Part shown: piece by piece, positions 26,996 to 38,651 of the stretch | Numbering within the stretch: position 1 is the first letter of the stretch | How the letters are laid out: every line of letters starts with the position of its first letter | NCBI RefSeq assembly: GCF_002355855.1 | Contig: NZ_AP017655.1 | Coordinates: forward strand, 1,302,001 to 1,366,000 | DNA from: Sphingobium cloacae | GTDB taxonomy: Bacteria > Pseudomonadota > Alphaproteobacteria > Sphingomonadales > Sphingomonadaceae | Length of the DNA: 64,000 nucleotides | Direction: 5' to 3' | The notes under the pieces: generated by a model | Database searches by the model: none | Told to the model about the DNA's origin: nothing | Seen by the model: only the letters and a program-made list of their open reading frames with translations | Position numbers and translations under genes: made by a program

Positions 26996-29058
26996 TATCG
27001 TGTCATCGCCCAGGTTGCGGCCGCGGCGAGGCCAATCAGCATCACCAGCGCGTAAGTGTAGAGATAGCCGGATTGAAGCCGACGGGTGATCTTATTGCCC
27101 TGCACGACCAATGCGGACAGGCCGTTGGGGCCGAAACGGTCGATGAAGCCGATGTCCCCGAACTTCCAGAAGAAGCGGCCGATGGCAAAGGCAGGCTTGA
27201 CGAAGAGCAGATTGTACAGCTCGTCGAAATACCATTTGTTGAGCAGGAACCGGTAGAGAACACCGAACTGCGCGACGAAGCGCCGCGGCCAGTCGGTGTG
27301 CCGGATATAGCTGAGCCACGCGATCAGCAGGCCGGTCAGCATGACCGCGAACGGCGCGAACTTGACCCAGGTCGGCACTTCATGCGCGGCATGCATCAGA
27401 TGGCTGTCGAAGAAGAGCGAGCCCTTCCAGAATTCGACGCCGCCTTCGGAACCGATGAACTGATCGTGGAATACAAGGCCCGCGAACACCGCGCCGAGCG
27501 CCAGCACCACCAGCGGGACCAGCATCACCCATGGACTTTCATGCGGATGATAGCCGCCCGTTCCAGTCGCCGGAGCATGGTTGTGATGATCGTCATGGCC
27601 ATGGGCGGCATGGCCTGCGTCCTCGTCCGACGGATGATCGTCATGATGGCCATGCGCGTCGTGCAGGGCATGCTGGATATGCTCCGAAGCGGCCCAGCGG
27701 GCTTTTCCGAAGAAGGTCAGGAAAACGAGACGCCAGCTATAGAAGCTGGTGAGCAGCGCCGCGAACACACCGACAAGGAATGCGCCGACGCCCGCCCCTC
27801 CCGAAGCATAGGCCGCTTCGAGAATGCCGTCCTTCGAATAAAAGCCCGCGAACCCGATGCCCGCCAGCGGCAGGCCGACGCCGGTGATGGCAAGCGTGCC
27901 CAGCGTCATCGTCCAGAAGGTGACCGGGATCTCCTTCCGCAGCGCGCCATAATAACGCATGTCCTGTTCATGGTGCATCGCATGGATGACCGATCCGGCG
28001 CCTAGGAACAGCAATGCCTTGAAGAAGGCATGGGTGAAGAGGTGGAACATCGCCGCGCCATAAGCGCCGACGCCCGCCGCGAAGAACATGTAGCCCAATT
28101 GCGAACAGGTCGAATAGGCGATGACGCGCTTGATGTCGTTCTGCACCGTGCCGACCGTCGCCGCGAACAGGCAGGTCGCAGCCCCGATGAAGGTCACAAA
28201 GCCCAAAGCGGTCGGACTGGTTTCGAACATCGGCGACAGGCGGCACACCATGAACACGCCCGCCGTCACCATGGTCGCCGCGTGGATCAGCGCCGACACG
28301 GGGGTCGGGCCTTCCATCGCGTCGGGCAACCATGTGTGAAGCCCCAACTGCGCCGACTTGCCCATCGCGCCGATGAACAGCAGCAGGCAGAGCACGGTCA
28401 TCGTATCGAAACGATGGCCCAGGAACCCGATGGTCGAACCGGCCATGGACGGCGCGGCTTCCAGGATTTCGGGGATCGAAATGGTGTTGAACACCAGATA
28501 GGTGCCGAAAATGCCCATCATGAAGCCAAGGTCGCCCACGCGGTTGACGACGAACGCCTTGATCGCGGCGGCATTGGCGGAGGGCTTGCGGAACCAGAAA
28601 CCGATGAGGAGGTATGACGCGAGGCCCACGCCTTCCCAGCCGAAGAACATCTGGAGCAGGTTGTTCGCCGTCACCAGCATCAGCATCGCGAAGGTGAAGA
28701 GCGACAGATAGGCAAAGAAGCGCGGCTGGTCCGGCTCTTCGTCCATATAGCCCCAGCTATAGAGGTGGACGAGGCTCGACACGCTGGTGACGACGACCAG
28801 CATGACCGCCGTCATGGTATCGACCCGCAGCGCCCATTGGGCATCGAAGCTGCCCGATTGAATCCAGGTGAAGAGCGGCGCGACATAGGGCTCGGCGCTG
28901 CCGGTCAGGAAGCTGATGAAGATCGGCCAACTCAGCGCGCAACTGATGAACAGCGCGCCGGTGGTGACGATCTTCGCGGGCAGCTTGCCCAGCGCCTTGT
29001 TGCCAAGGCCCGCAATGGCAGCAGCAATGAGCGGGAGAAGGACGATAAGCTGGATCAT
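26995..29058 (-). CDS. nuoL: NADH-quinone oxidoreductase subunit L
   Basis: 687 residues, the distal antiporter-like subunit of complex I, with the long lateral helix near the C-terminus. [20 protein letters not shown] and [17 protein letters not shown] are the conserved pump helices. Residues about 457-512 form a hydrophilic loop very rich in His, Asp and Gly ([20 protein letters not shown] and on), ending HPHESP, which is longer than in E. coli. nuoK ends 9 bases upstream. Confidence 0.96.
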   Translation of the reverse strand: MIQLIVLLPLIAAAIAGLGNKALGKLPAKIVTTGALFISCALSWPIFISFLTGSAEPYVAPLFTWIQSGSFDAQWALRVDTMTAVMLVVVTSVSSLVHLYSWGYMDEEPDQPRFFAYLSLFTFAMLMLVTANNLLQMFFGWEGVGLASYLLIGFWFRKPSANAAAIKAFVVNRVGDLGFMMGIFGTYLVFNTISIPEILEAAPSMAGSTIGFLGHRFDTMTVLCLLLFIGAMGKSAQLGLHTWLPDAMEGPTPVSALIHAATMVTAGVFMVCRLSPMFETSPTALGFVTFIGAATCLFAATVGTVQNDIKRVIAYSTCSQLGYMFFAAGVGAYGAAMFHLFTHAFFKALLFLGAGSVIHAMHHEQDMRYYGALRKEIPVTFWTMTLGTLAITGVGLPLAGIGFAGFYSKDGILEAAYASGGAGVGAFLVGVFAALLTSFYSWRLVFLTFFGKARWAASEHIQHALHDAHGHHDDHPSDEDAGHAAHGHDDHHNHAPATGTGGYHPHESPWVMLVPLVVLALGAVFAGLVFHDQFIGSEGGVEFWKGSLFFDSHLMHAAHEVPTWVKFAPFAVMLTGLLIAWLSYIRHTDWPRRFVAQFGVLYRFLLNKWYFDELYNLLFVKPAFAIGRFFWKFGDIGFIDRFGPNGLSALVVQGNKITRRLQSGYLYTYALVMLIGLAAAATWAMTR

Positions 29059-29067
29059 GTCGAGGCT

Positions 29068-29373
29068 TTAGCCCTTCATCCGGTTGACATCGTCGACGGC
29101 GATGGTGCCGCGACCACGGAAATAGATGACGAGGATGGCAAGGCCGATGGCCGCCTCACCCGCCGCGACGGTCAGCACGAACATGCTGAACACCTGCCCC
29201 ACCAGATCGCCCAGGAAGGCGCTGAAGGCGACGAGGTTGATGTTGACGCTGAGGAGGATCAGCTCGATCGCCATCAGGATGATGATGACATTCTTGCGGT
29301 TGATGAAGATGCCGAGCACGCCCATCACGAAGAGGATCGCGCTGACCACCATATAATGCTGAAGGCCGATCAC
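29068..29373 (-). CDS. nuoK: NADH-quinone oxidoreductase subunit K
   Basis: 101 residues with three membrane helices, normal for this small membrane-arm subunit. The conserved Glu residues of the second and third helices sit in [14 protein letters not shown] and [14 protein letters not shown]. The start overlaps the nuoJ stop by 4 bases (ATGA). Confidence 0.97.
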   Translation of the reverse strand: MIGLQHYMVVSAILFVMGVLGIFINRKNVIIILMAIELILLSVNINLVAFSAFLGDLVGQVFSMFVLTVAAGEAAIGLAILVIYFRGRGTIAVDDVNRMKG

Positions 29374-29981
29374 AGCTCCACCCCCTGCCCGACGGGCTGA
29401 TTGACGTTGCGGATCGCCTCTTCCGGGCGGCGCCGGTTCTGTCGGGCGATGTTCTGGCCGCGCACGCCGCCACGGGCGCGATGGGTCAGCACGATGGCCC
29501 CGATCATCGCGACCAGCAGGATGATGCCCGCCGCTTCGAACAGGAAGATGTAGCGCGTGTAGAGCAGCCCGCCGATCGCCTGGATATTGCTGAGTTCCGG
29601 GTTCACCGGCGCCGCGCGCTGCGCCAGCTCAATCGGTCCCGCGCTCCAGATGCCGATGCCCAGCACGATCTCCGCCAGCAGCACCAGCGCGATCAGCATG
29701 CCGAAGGGCAGGTAATCGACGAAACCGGCGCGCAATTCCGCGAAGTCGATGTCGAGCATCATGACGACGAACAGGAACAGCACGGCGACCGCGCCCACAT
29801 AGACGATGACCAGCAGCATCGCGATGAACTCGGCACCCAGCAGGACCATCAGGCCCGCCGCGTTGAAGAACGCCAGGATCAGCCACAGTACCGAATGAAC
29901 CGGGTTGCGCGACAGGATCGTCAGCGCGCCGCTGCACACCACGATCGCGGCGAACAGGTAAAAGGCAAGCACGTGAATCAC
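29370..29981 (-). CDS. nuoJ: NADH-quinone oxidoreductase subunit J
   Basis: 203 residues with five membrane helices; the conserved piece [20 protein letters not shown] contains the pi-bulge helix. The C-terminal 30 residues are a basic, Asn/Arg-rich extension ([20 protein letters not shown]). It begins 30 bases after nuoI and overlaps nuoK. Confidence 0.96.
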   Translation of the reverse strand: MIHVLAFYLFAAIVVCSGALTILSRNPVHSVLWLILAFFNAAGLMVLLGAEFIAMLLVIVYVGAVAVLFLFVVMMLDIDFAELRAGFVDYLPFGMLIALVLLAEIVLGIGIWSAGPIELAQRAAPVNPELSNIQAIGGLLYTRYIFLFEAAGIILLVAMIGAIVLTHRARGGVRGQNIARQNRRRPEEAIRNVNQPVGQGVEL

Positions 29982-30011
29982 AGGACCATGTTCCCCTTCG
30001 GCGGCTGCGGC

Positions 30012-30497
30012 TTAACGGTAAGGCGCGTCGGCGGCAAGGTTCGCGGCAATGGCCCGCTCCCACTTGTCCCCGTTTTCAAGGAGCTTGGCCTTGTCATAGA
30101 TCAACTCCTCGCGCGTTTCCGTGGCGAATTCGAAATTGGGCCCTTCGACCACGGCGTCCACCGGGCAGGCTTCCTGGCAGAAGCCGCAATAGATGCACTT
30201 GGTCATGTCGATATCGTAGCGCGTCGTGCGGCGGCTGCCGTCCTCGCGCGGCTGCGCCTCGATGGTGATCGCCTGCGCGGGGCAGATCGCCTCGCACAAC
30301 TTGCACGCGATGCAGCGCTCTTCCCCGTTGGGATAACGGCGCAGCGCATGCTCCCCCCGGAACCGCGGCGAAATGGGGTTCTTCTCATAGGGATAGTTGA
30401 TGGTCGCCTTGGGCTTGAAGAAATATTTCAAGGTCAGGGCGTGCGCCTTCACGAACTCCCAGAGGGTGAAGCTCTTGACGTAGTAACCGAGGCTCAT
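30012..30497 (-). CDS. nuoI: NADH-quinone oxidoreductase subunit I
   Basis: 161 residues from the ATG at 30497, which overlaps the nuoH stop (ATGA). Two 4Fe-4S ferredoxin motifs, [12 protein letters not shown] and [12 protein letters not shown], carry clusters N6a and N6b that pass electrons from NuoG to NuoB. An amphipathic N-terminus ([19 protein letters not shown]) packs on the membrane arm. Confidence 0.97.
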   Translation of the reverse strand: MSLGYYVKSFTLWEFVKAHALTLKYFFKPKATINYPYEKNPISPRFRGEHALRRYPNGEERCIACKLCEAICPAQAITIEAQPREDGSRRTTRYDIDMTKCIYCGFCQEACPVDAVVEGPNFEFATETREELIYDKAKLLENGDKWERAIAANLAADAPYR

Positions 30498-31543
30498 TGT
30501 GCGCCTCCATAGCGCGTCAGCATGAGGAAGCCCGAAACCAGGAACACGAACAGCAGCGAGACCGGCAGGAAAATCTTCCAGCCCAACCGCATCAACTGGT
30601 CGTAACGGTAACGGGGCACCGTCGCCTTCACCCAGGAGAAGACGAAGAAGAAGAAGAAAGTCTTGGCGAACAGCCAGATGATGCCGGGCACATAATAAAG
30701 CGGCGCCCAGTCCAGCGGCGGCAGATAGCCGCCCCAGAACAGGATGGCGTTCAATGCGCACATCAGGATGACGTTCGCATATTCGCCCAGCCAGTAGAGC
30801 GCGAAGGCCATGGACGAATATTCGGTCTGATAGCCCGCGACCAGTTCGGATTCCGCTTCGGTGAGGTCGAAGGGCGCGCGCGCCGTTTCCGCCATGGCCG
30901 AGATCAGGAACATGATCGCCATCGGGAAAAGCAGCGGATTGAAGCCGTTGCCGTTCAGGAAGCCATAATAGCCCCGCTGGCTTTCGACGATGGTCGAGAT
31001 GTTGAAGCTGCCCGCCCACAGCACGACCGTCACCAGGATGAAACCGATGGAGACTTCATAGGAGATCATCTGCGCGCTGGCGCGGATCGCGGAATAGAAG
31101 GGATATTTGGAGTTGGACGACCAGCCCGCCAGCACCACGCCATAGACGCCGAGCGACGACACGGCGAGGATGTAGAGCAGCCCGACATTGATGTCGGCCA
31201 GTACCACGCCCCACTGGAACGGGATCACCGCCCAGGCGATCAGCGCCACGGTGAAGGTGATGATCGGCGCGATCAGGAACAGCGCGCGGTTGGCGGCCGA
31301 AGGGATGATCGTTTCCTGAAGGAACACCTTGGCCCCGTCCGCGAAGGACTGGAGCAGGCCGAAGGGGCCGACCACGTTGGGGCCGCGCCGCAGCGCCATC
31401 GCCGCCCAGATCTTGCGGTCGGCATAGATGATCATCGCCACCGCCAGCATCAGCGGCAGGGCGATCAGCAATATGCCGATGACCGTCGAAAGCAGCCACG
31501 CGCCCTCATAGGGCAGACCCAGATTTTGGAAGAAAGCGGTCAC
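30494..31543 (-). CDS. nuoH: NADH-quinone oxidoreductase subunit H
   Basis: 349 residues with eight membrane helices. It forms the quinone-binding chamber at the joint of the two arms. [19 protein letters not shown] and [20 protein letters not shown] are family signatures. Overlaps nuoG and nuoI by 4 bases each. Confidence 0.97.
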   Translation of the reverse strand: MTAFFQNLGLPYEGAWLLSTVIGILLIALPLMLAVAMIIYADRKIWAAMALRRGPNVVGPFGLLQSFADGAKVFLQETIIPSAANRALFLIAPIITFTVALIAWAVIPFQWGVVLADINVGLLYILAVSSLGVYGVVLAGWSSNSKYPFYSAIRASAQMISYEVSIGFILVTVVLWAGSFNISTIVESQRGYYGFLNGNGFNPLLFPMAIMFLISAMAETARAPFDLTEAESELVAGYQTEYSSMAFALYWLGEYANVILMCALNAILFWGGYLPPLDWAPLYYVPGIIWLFAKTFFFFFVFSWVKATVPRYRYDQLMRLGWKIFLPVSLLFVFLVSGFLMLTRYGGAQ

Positions 31544-33546
31544 TCTGCGGCCTCCGCGAAGCTCTCACCATGGATCAACTCCGCCGAGCATTGCTGCATC
31601 GTCGGGCTGGCGCGGCAGATGGCGTTGGTCAGGTAGAAATCCTTGATCGGCGAACCGAATTCGCCGCTTGCGCCAGTCGGCAGCTTGGGCATGGACCAGC
31701 CATAATCGGCAAGGCCCAGTTGACCCAGCGCAGGAACAGCCTTCTCCATCTCCGCGCGCAGGGCATCGAAGCTGTCGAAGGGCAGCGTCGCGCCCATCAC
31801 TTCGGACAGGGCGCGCAGGATCGACCAGTCCTCGCGGGCGTCACCCGGCGCGAACACGGCCTTCTCGCCGCGCTGCACCCGGCCTTCCAGATTGACATAG
31901 GTGCCCGCCTTCTCGGCATAGCTCGCGCCCGGCAGGATCACATCCGCCGCATGAGCGCCCTTGTCGCCATGGTGGCCGACATAGACCTTGAAACTGTCCT
32001 CGAACGCCGAATAATCGGCCTCGTCCGCACCCAGCGAAAAAAGCAGCCTGGGCTTGGCAGCCGCGATCGCCTTGATCCCGCCGTCCACCGCATAGCCGAG
32101 CATCAGCCCGCCCATGCGCGCCGCCGCGAAGTGCAGGACGTTATAGCCGTTCCAGCCCTCTTTAATCAGGCCCAGCGTCTCGGCCAGCGCCAGCGTGTCG
32201 CCATGCGCGCCATCCTTCGCCAGCACGCCGCCGCCCACGATCATCGCGGGCCGCTCCGCCTTGCCGAACGCCTCGGCCACCGCTTCCGGCAGCTTGGCGA
32301 GCAGCGAAGCATCATTGCCCAGCCATTCGACCTTGTAGGTGAGGTCCACTTCCGGGCCGATGCCGAAAACCTTCGCGCCCTTCTTGATCGCCTTGCGGAT
32401 GCGGGTGTTCACCAGCGGCGCTTCCCAGCGCAGATTGGTGCCGACCAGCAGGATCACGTCCGCCGTCTCGATTCCCGCCAGCGTCGTGTTGAAATTCACC
32501 GCCGACAGGCTCGACACATCATAGGCAAGGCCGGTCTGACGCCCTTCCAGCATCGTGCCGCCCAGCTTCTCGACCAGCGCCTTGCCCGCGAACATCGTCT
32601 CGCAGTCGAGCAGGTCGCCCGCGACCGCCGCCACGCTGCCGCCATGCTGGACCGCCGCGATGGCCGCGAAAGCCTCGTTCCAGGTCGCCGGAACCAGCTT
32701 GCCATCCTTGCGGACATAGGGCTTGTCGAGCCGCTTGCGGACCAGGCCGTCGACATTGTGCCGGGTCTTGTCGCTCGCCCATTCCTCGTTCACGTCGTCA
32801 TTGATGCGCGGCACGGCGCGCAGCACCTGACGGCCCCGGCTGTCGAGGCGGATATTGGTGCCTACTGCATCCATCACGTCGATGGCATGGGTTTTCTTCA
32901 GTTCCCAGGGCCGCGCCTCGAACGCATAGGGCTTGGCCGTCAGCGCGCCGACCGGGCAAAGGTCCACCACATTGCCCGAAAGCTCGCTCTTGGCGGCATG
33001 TTCGAGATAGGTGGTGATCTGCATATTCTCGCCGCGATAGATGGCGCCGATTTCCGGCACGCCCGCGACTTCCTCGGCAAAGCGCACGCAACGGGTGCAC
33101 TGGATGCAGCGGGTCATGACCGTCTTGACGATCGGACCCATATATTTCTCGGTGACGGCGCGCTTATTCTCTTCGAAGCGGCTCTTGCCCCGGCCATAGG
33201 CGACGGATTGGTCCTGAAGGTCGCATTCGCCGCCCTGATCGCAGATCGGGCAGTCGAGCGGGTGGTTGATGAGCAGGAACTCCATCACCCCTTCGCGCGC
33301 CTTCTTCACCATCTCGCTGTCGGTGCGGATTTCCTGTCCGTCCGCCGCCGGCAGCGCGCAGCTTGCCTGCGGCTTGGGCGGTCCGGGCTTCACCTCAACC
33401 AGGCACATGCGGCAATTGCCCGCGATGGAAAGGCGCTCATGATAGCAGAAACGGGGGATTTCCTTCCCCGCCAGCTCGCAAGCCTGGAGGACCGTCGCGC
33501 CCGCCGGGACTTCGAGTTCTACGCCGTCTACTGTGACCTTGGGCAT
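31540..33546 (-). CDS. nuoG: NADH-quinone oxidoreductase subunit G
   Basis: 668 residues, the short mitochondrial-like form rather than the 900-residue enterobacterial one. N-terminal iron-sulfur ligands are [16 protein letters not shown], the His-type cluster region [15 protein letters not shown], and RCIQCTRC. The rest is a molybdopterin-oxidoreductase-like domain without cofactor. It starts two bases after nuoF. Confidence 0.96.
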   Translation of the reverse strand: MPKVTVDGVELEVPAGATVLQACELAGKEIPRFCYHERLSIAGNCRMCLVEVKPGPPKPQASCALPAADGQEIRTDSEMVKKAREGVMEFLLINHPLDCPICDQGGECDLQDQSVAYGRGKSRFEENKRAVTEKYMGPIVKTVMTRCIQCTRCVRFAEEVAGVPEIGAIYRGENMQITTYLEHAAKSELSGNVVDLCPVGALTAKPYAFEARPWELKKTHAIDVMDAVGTNIRLDSRGRQVLRAVPRINDDVNEEWASDKTRHNVDGLVRKRLDKPYVRKDGKLVPATWNEAFAAIAAVQHGGSVAAVAGDLLDCETMFAGKALVEKLGGTMLEGRQTGLAYDVSSLSAVNFNTTLAGIETADVILLVGTNLRWEAPLVNTRIRKAIKKGAKVFGIGPEVDLTYKVEWLGNDASLLAKLPEAVAEAFGKAERPAMIVGGGVLAKDGAHGDTLALAETLGLIKEGWNGYNVLHFAAARMGGLMLGYAVDGGIKAIAAAKPRLLFSLGADEADYSAFEDSFKVYVGHHGDKGAHAADVILPGASYAEKAGTYVNLEGRVQRGEKAVFAPGDAREDWSILRALSEVMGATLPFDSFDALRAEMEKAVPALGQLGLADYGWSMPKLPTGASGEFGSPIKDFYLTNAICRASPTMQQCSAELIHGESFAEAAE

Positions 33547-33548
33547 GG

Positions 33549-34865
33549 TTACTCCGCTGCCTCCATGACGGGGGCGCTACCCTTGTTCTCGTTGATCCGG
33601 CGCTCGATTTCCGGGCGGAAGTGCCGGATCAGGCCCTGGATCGGCCAGGCCGCCGCGTCGCCCAGCGCGCAGATGGTGTGGCCTTCGACCTGCTTCGTCA
33701 CCTGCTGGAGCATGTCGATTTCCTCGATCTCCGCGTCGCCGGTGCGCAGCCGCTCCATCACGCGCCACATCCAGCCGGTGCCTTCGCGGCAGGGCGTGCA
33801 CTGGCCGCAGCTTTCATGCTTGTAGAAGTAGCTGAGGCGGCTGATCGCGCGAACGATGTCGGTCGACTTGTCCATGACGATGACCGCCGCCGTGCCAAGG
33901 CCGGAACCCAGCGCCTTCAGCCCGTCGAAATCCATCGGCGCGTCCATGATCTCCTTGGCCGGAACCAGCGGGACCGATGAACCGCCGGGGATCACCGCCA
34001 GCAGATTGTCCCAGCCGCCGCGAATGCCGCCGCAATGCCGGTCGATCAGTTCCTTGAAGCTGATGCCCATCGATTCCTCGACGACGCAGGGCTTGTTCAC
34101 ATGACCGCTGATCTGGAAGAGCTTGGTGCCCTTGTTATTCTCCCGCCCGAAGCTGGCGAACCATTCGGGGCTGCGGCGCAGGATCGTCGGCCCCACGGCA
34201 ATGCTCTCGACATTGTTCACCGTGGTCGGGCAGCCATAAAGGCCCGCGCCTGCCGGGAAAGGCGGCTTCAGGCGCGGCTGGCCCTTCTTGCCTTCCAGGC
34301 TTTCGATCTGCGCGGTTTCCTCGCCGCAGATATAAGCGCCCGCGCCGCGATGGACGAACACGTCGAAATCATAGCCCGACCCGCAGGCGTTCTTGCCGAG
34401 AAAGCCCTTTTCATAAGCCTGCTCGACGGCGGCGAAGAGCACCTTCGCCTCATAGATGAACTCGCCGCGGATGTAGATGTAGGCGGCCCGCGCCCGCATC
34501 GCGAAACCGGCGACCAGCGCGCCTTCGATCAGCTTGTGCGGATCGTGGCGGATGATCTCGCGGTCCTTGCAGGAGCCGGGCTCGGATTCGTCGGCGTTGA
34601 TGACGAGGAAGCTCGGACGGCCGTCCTTGCTTTCCTTGGGCATGAAGCTCCACTTCATGCCGGTCGGGAAGCCAGCGCCGCCGCGCCCGCGCAGGCCGGA
34701 CGCCTTGATCCGCTCGATGATCTGGTCCTGGCCGATCTCCAGCAGCGCCTTGGTATTGTCCCAGTCGCCGCGCTTCATCGCCGCGTCGATGCCCCAGTCC
34801 TGGAAGCCATAGACGTTGGTGAAGATGCGATCCTTGTCGCTGAGAGGTGCAATCACGTCGCTCAT
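33549..34865 (-). CDS. nuoF: NADH-quinone oxidoreductase subunit F
   Basis: 438 residues from the ATG at 34865, which makes an ATGA overlap with nuoE; a GTG at 34871 is the less likely alternative. It binds NADH and FMN ([35 protein letters not shown]) and the N3 cluster ([12 protein letters not shown]). It is the electron entry point of complex I. Confidence 0.97.
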   Translation of the reverse strand: MSDVIAPLSDKDRIFTNVYGFQDWGIDAAMKRGDWDNTKALLEIGQDQIIERIKASGLRGRGGAGFPTGMKWSFMPKESKDGRPSFLVINADESEPGSCKDREIIRHDPHKLIEGALVAGFAMRARAAYIYIRGEFIYEAKVLFAAVEQAYEKGFLGKNACGSGYDFDVFVHRGAGAYICGEETAQIESLEGKKGQPRLKPPFPAGAGLYGCPTTVNNVESIAVGPTILRRSPEWFASFGRENNKGTKLFQISGHVNKPCVVEESMGISFKELIDRHCGGIRGGWDNLLAVIPGGSSVPLVPAKEIMDAPMDFDGLKALGSGLGTAAVIVMDKSTDIVRAISRLSYFYKHESCGQCTPCREGTGWMWRVMERLRTGDAEIEEIDMLQQVTKQVEGHTICALGDAAAWPIQGLIRHFRPEIERRINENKGSAPVMEAAE

Positions 34866-35530
34866 GACCACTGCCCCCTGTAATCGTGATTTTCGGTGAC
34901 CATTTCCTTGAGCGTGGTCGGCCCGCCTTCCGGCGCGCTGGTCTGACGCTCGATCTGCGGCCCGATCTTGGGCTGCTTGCCAGCGGCGAGATCGTCGAGG
35001 ATCGCGCCCATGCTGTCATAGGTCAGGTCTTCATAATTATCGTCGTTGATCTGGACCATCGGCGCGTTGGCGCAGGCGCCGAGACACTCGACTTCGGTCA
35101 GCGTGAACAGCCCGTCCGGCGTCGTGCCGCCCTTCACCAGCCCCTTGTTCTTGCAGGCCGCGAGCACATCGTCGGAGCCGCGCAGCATGCAGGGCGTCGT
35201 GCCGCACACCTGCACATGATAGCGGCCCACCGGCGCGAGATTGTACATGGTGTAGAAGGTCGCGACCTCGTAAACGCGCATGTACGGCATATCGAGCTGG
35301 TCGGCGATATATTCCATCACCGGCACCGGCAGCCAGCCCTGGGTCTGCGTTTCCGCGCCCACCTGACGCTGGGCGAGATCGAGCAGCGGCATCACCGCCG
35401 ACTGCTGACGACCGGCGGGATAGCGGGCGATGACCTTCTTCGCCTGTTCGGCATTTTCCGCCGTCCACGCAAAAGCGCCCCAGCGCGCGCGGGTTTCGGC
35501 CTCGTCCGGGATATGAACTGCGTCAGCCAT
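34862..35530 (-). CDS. nuoE: NADH-quinone oxidoreductase subunit E
   Basis: 222 residues, thioredoxin-like 2Fe-2S subunit. The four cluster Cys are in CGTTPC and CLGAC. The C-terminal 55 residues (after [19 protein letters not shown]) form a hydrophilic extension seen in alphaproteobacterial and mitochondrial homologues. Overlaps nuoD by one base and nuoF by four. Confidence 0.97.
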   Translation of the reverse strand: MADAVHIPDEAETRARWGAFAWTAENAEQAKKVIARYPAGRQQSAVMPLLDLAQRQVGAETQTQGWLPVPVMEYIADQLDMPYMRVYEVATFYTMYNLAPVGRYHVQVCGTTPCMLRGSDDVLAACKNKGLVKGGTTPDGLFTLTEVECLGACANAPMVQINDDNYEDLTYDSMGAILDDLAAGKQPKIGPQIERQTSAPEGGPTTLKEMVTENHDYRGQWS

Positions 35531-36765
35531 TAGCGGTCACATTCTCCAAACACGATGTCCATCGCGCCCAGCACGGCGGTGGTGTCGGCCAGCATGTGGC
35601 CCTTCAACATGAAATCCATCGCCTGCAGGTGCGAGAAGGCGGTCGGGCGGATCTTGCAGCGGTAAGGCTTGTTGCTGCCGTCCGCGACCAGATAGACGCC
35701 GAACTCGCCCTTGGGGCTTTCCGTCGCCACATAGACTTCGCCCGCGGGTACGTGGAAGCCTTCGGTATAGAGCTTGAAATGGTGGATCAGCGCCTCCATC
35801 GACTGCTTCATCTCGCCGCGCTTGGGCGGGGAAACCTTGCGGTCGAAGCTGGCGATCGGCCCTTCGGGCATCTCGTTGAGGCACTGCTTCATGATCCGCG
35901 CGGACTGGCGGACCTCCTCGACGCGGACCATGAAGCGGTCGTAGCAGTCGAAATTGGTGCCCACCGGCACGTCGAACTCCATCCGGTCGTAGACGTCATA
36001 GGGCTGCGACTTGCGGATGTCCCAGGGAATGCCGGAGCCACGGATCATCGGCCCGGAGAAGCCCCATTTCAGCGCGTCCTCCTTGCTGACCACGGCGATG
36101 TCGACATTGCGCTGCTTGAAGATGCGGTTGTCCGCGACAAGGCTGATCGCGTCCTCGAACAGACGCGGCAGGCGCGTGTCGAGCCAGTCAGCGATGTCGG
36201 TCAGCAGCTTCAGGGGCACATCCTGATGCACGCCGCCCGGCCGGAACCAGGCCGAGTGCATCCGCGCGCCCGAAGCCCGCTCGAAGAAGTTGAGGCAGTC
36301 CTCGCGAATCTCGAACAGCCACAGGTTGGGCGTCATCGCGCCCACGTCCATGACGTGCGAACCGAGGTTCAGCATGTGATTGCAGATGCGCGTCAGCTCC
36401 GCGAAGAACACGCGCAGATATTGCGCGCGCAGCGGCACTTCCAGGTTCAGCAGCTTCTCGATCGCCAGCACATAGCTATGCTCCATGCCGAGCGGCGAGC
36501 AATAATCCAGCCGGTCGAAATAGGGCAGCGCCTGCAAATAGGTCTTATATTCGATCAGTTTTTCGGTGCCGCGATGGAGCAGGCCGACATGCGGGTCGCA
36601 CCGCTCCACGATCTCGCCGTCCAGTTCCATGACGAGGCGCAGCACGCCGTGCGCCGCCGGATGCTGCGGACCGAAGTTGATCGTGTAGTTCTGAATCTCC
36701 GTGTCGCCCAGCGTCGGGTCCGCCGCGTCGGTGACATGATCCAGTTCTTCCAGATAAGTGGACAT
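35530..36765 (-). CDS. nuoD: NADH-quinone oxidoreductase subunit D
   Basis: 411 residues, 49-kDa-type subunit that shapes the quinone site. [16 protein letters not shown] carries the conserved His, and [12 protein letters not shown] and [17 protein letters not shown] follow. NuoC and NuoD are separate proteins here, unlike in E. coli. It overlaps nuoC by one base. Confidence 0.97.
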   Translation of the reverse strand: MSTYLEELDHVTDAADPTLGDTEIQNYTINFGPQHPAAHGVLRLVMELDGEIVERCDPHVGLLHRGTEKLIEYKTYLQALPYFDRLDYCSPLGMEHSYVLAIEKLLNLEVPLRAQYLRVFFAELTRICNHMLNLGSHVMDVGAMTPNLWLFEIREDCLNFFERASGARMHSAWFRPGGVHQDVPLKLLTDIADWLDTRLPRLFEDAISLVADNRIFKQRNVDIAVVSKEDALKWGFSGPMIRGSGIPWDIRKSQPYDVYDRMEFDVPVGTNFDCYDRFMVRVEEVRQSARIMKQCLNEMPEGPIASFDRKVSPPKRGEMKQSMEALIHHFKLYTEGFHVPAGEVYVATESPKGEFGVYLVADGSNKPYRCKIRPTAFSHLQAMDFMLKGHMLADTTAVLGAMDIVFGECDR

Positions 36766-37604
36766 CAGGCCTTGTCCTCCGGTTTGGCGGCACCCTTGCC
36801 TTCGTCGCTATGCGCTTCCGGTTTCGCCGGCGCGCCGGCCGATTTTTCGTTCGCCTTGCTGTCGACGGGTTCGCCCGCGCCGCTCTGGCCCGGCTTGTCG
36901 GTCGTCTTGGGCGTGTCGCCCTTCGGCTCGCCCTTGGGCGCGGCGGACGGCGGCGGCGGAGCAGGCGCGGGCGATGGAGCGCCGGGGGCCTGCGGAGCCT
37001 TCTCATCGCCCGGCAGCACATATTGCGCGCCTTCCCACGGGCTCATGAAGTCGAAGCTGCGGAAATCCTGCGCCAGTTTCACCGGCTCATAGACGACGCG
37101 CTTGTCCTCCTCGGAATAGCGCAGTTCGACATAGCCGGTCAGCGGGAAGTCCTTGCGCTGCGGATGCCCCTTGAAGCCATAGTCGGTCAGGATGCGGCGC
37201 AGGTCCGTATTGCCGGAGAAGACCACGCCATACATGTCGAACACCTCGCGCTCCAGCCAGCCCGCGACGGGCCAGATATGCGTGACGGTGGGGACCGGGA
37301 TATTCTCGTCGGTCGAAACCTTGACGCGGATGCGGTGGTTCCGCGTGACGCTAAGTAGGTGATAGCAGACCTCGAACCGCTCGGCGCGGTCGGGATAATC
37401 GACGCCCGCCACTTCCATGAGCTGCTGATAGTGCGCGCGGGCGCGCAGCACTTCCATCGCGTCGGCCAGCTTTTCGCGGACCACGGTGAAGCTCAGTTCG
37501 TCGGCATGGTCGACGGTTTCGACCAGCATGTCGCCCAGCAGCCCGGCAATCTCTTCCGCGATGCCGGGGATGGCCGCGATCTTCGGAGCGGAATGTCCCA
37601 TCAT
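36765..37604 (-). CDS. nuoC: NADH-quinone oxidoreductase subunit C with Pro/Ala/Lys-rich tail
   Basis: 279 residues from the ATG at 37604, which shares a base with the nuoB stop (TGATG); an ATG at 37601 is also possible. The 30-kDa-subunit domain is in the first 200 residues ([38 protein letters not shown]). Residues about 202-279 are a disordered tail of Pro, Ala, Lys, Glu and Gly that ordinary NuoC proteins do not need. Confidence 0.95.
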   Translation of the reverse strand: MMGHSAPKIAAIPGIAEEIAGLLGDMLVETVDHADELSFTVVREKLADAMEVLRARAHYQQLMEVAGVDYPDRAERFEVCYHLLSVTRNHRIRVKVSTDENIPVPTVTHIWPVAGWLEREVFDMYGVVFSGNTDLRRILTDYGFKGHPQRKDFPLTGYVELRYSEEDKRVVYEPVKLAQDFRSFDFMSPWEGAQYVLPGDEKAPQAPGAPSPAPAPPPPSAAPKGEPKGDTPKTTDKPGQSGAGEPVDSKANEKSAGAPAKPEAHSDEGKGAAKPEDKA

Positions 37605-38158
37605 CAACGCTCAAATGTCCCAATGCGGCGGATCTTCCGCTGCAACTGCATCACGCCATAGAGCAGCGCCTCGGCGGTCGGCGGGCAACCGGGGACGTAG
37701 ATGTCCACCGGCACAATCCGGTCGCAGCCGCGCACCACCGAATAGCTATAGTGATAATAGCCGCCGCCGTTCGCGCAGGAGCCCATGGAAATCACATATT
37801 TCGGTTCCGACATCTGGTCGTAAACCTTCCGCAACGCGGGAGCCATCTTGTTGCAGAGCGTGCCCGCGACGATCATCACGTCCGACTGGCGCGGGGACGC
37901 GCGCGGGGCCGCGCCGAAACGCTCCATGTCGTAGCGCGGCATGTTGACGTGGATCATCTCCACTGCGCAGCAGGCGAGGCCGAAGGTCATCCACCAGAGC
38001 GAGCCGGTGCGCGCCCAGGTGAACAGTTCCTCCGTGGAGGTGACGAGGAAACCCTTGTCGCTGACTTCTGCGTTCAGCGCGTTGAAGAAATCCCGGTCAG
38101 GCTGTGTTCCCACCGGCGGCATGGTGCCGGGGATGGGACGGTCAAGTTCTACTCCCAA
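37604..38158 (-). CDS. nuoB: NADH-quinone oxidoreductase subunit B
   Basis: 184 residues. The start is taken as TTG at 38158, 10 bases inside the nuoA end, giving [17 protein letters not shown]; the next ATG (38119) would cut this conserved opening. It holds cluster N2, the last before quinone: [26 protein letters not shown] and YVPGCPP provide the Cys ligands. Confidence 0.95.
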   Translation of the reverse strand: MGVELDRPIPGTMPPVGTQPDRDFFNALNAEVSDKGFLVTSTEELFTWARTGSLWWMTFGLACCAVEMIHVNMPRYDMERFGAAPRASPRQSDVMIVAGTLCNKMAPALRKVYDQMSEPKYVISMGSCANGGGYYHYSYSVVRGCDRIVPVDIYVPGCPPTAEALLYGVMQLQRKIRRIGTFER

Positions 38159-38523
38159 TCGAGGGCTCCCTTCTTCCATGCATAGACGAGGCCGAGCACC
38201 AGTTCGCCGATGAACACCATCATCGTCGCCCATCCGGTCCAGCCGATCTGGTCGAGGCTGACCGCCCAGGGATAGAGGAACGCCGCTTCCAGATCGAAGA
38301 TGATGAACAGGATCGCGACGAGGTAGAAGCGCACGTCGAACTGGCTGCGCGGTTCCTCGAACGCCGGAAAGCCGCATTCATATTCGGACAGCTTGGCCGG
38401 ATCGGGCTTGTGCGCGCCCGTCAGGCGGCCCACCAGCATCGGCAGGAAGACGAAGGCGCTGGAGAGCAGCAGGGCGATCCCCAAAAAGATCAGGATCGGC
38501 AGATATTGAGCGAGATCGACCAA
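38149..38523 (-). CDS. nuoA: NADH-quinone oxidoreductase subunit A
   Basis: 124 residues, three membrane helices, first gene of the 14-gene nuo operon. [20 protein letters not shown] is the family's loop with the conserved Cys. All nuo genes lie on the minus strand with overlaps or gaps of 30 bases or less, so they should be one transcript. The promoter must be in 38524-38651, where I see no strong consensus. Confidence 0.97.
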   Translation of the reverse strand: MVDLAQYLPILIFLGIALLLSSAFVFLPMLVGRLTGAHKPDPAKLSEYECGFPAFEEPRSQFDVRFYLVAILFIIFDLEAAFLYPWAVSLDQIGWTGWATMMVFIGELVLGLVYAWKKGALDWE

Positions 38524-38651
38524 CGGAATCCCCTGGGCGAAAATGATTATGGGCGCGCTTTAGGACTGCTGCATATGCGAAGCAAGGGGGCAGAACCCTG
38601 AGAATGAATCGCAAAAAGCCCGGATAGGCGCGCCGGCCGGCAATATCGGCG

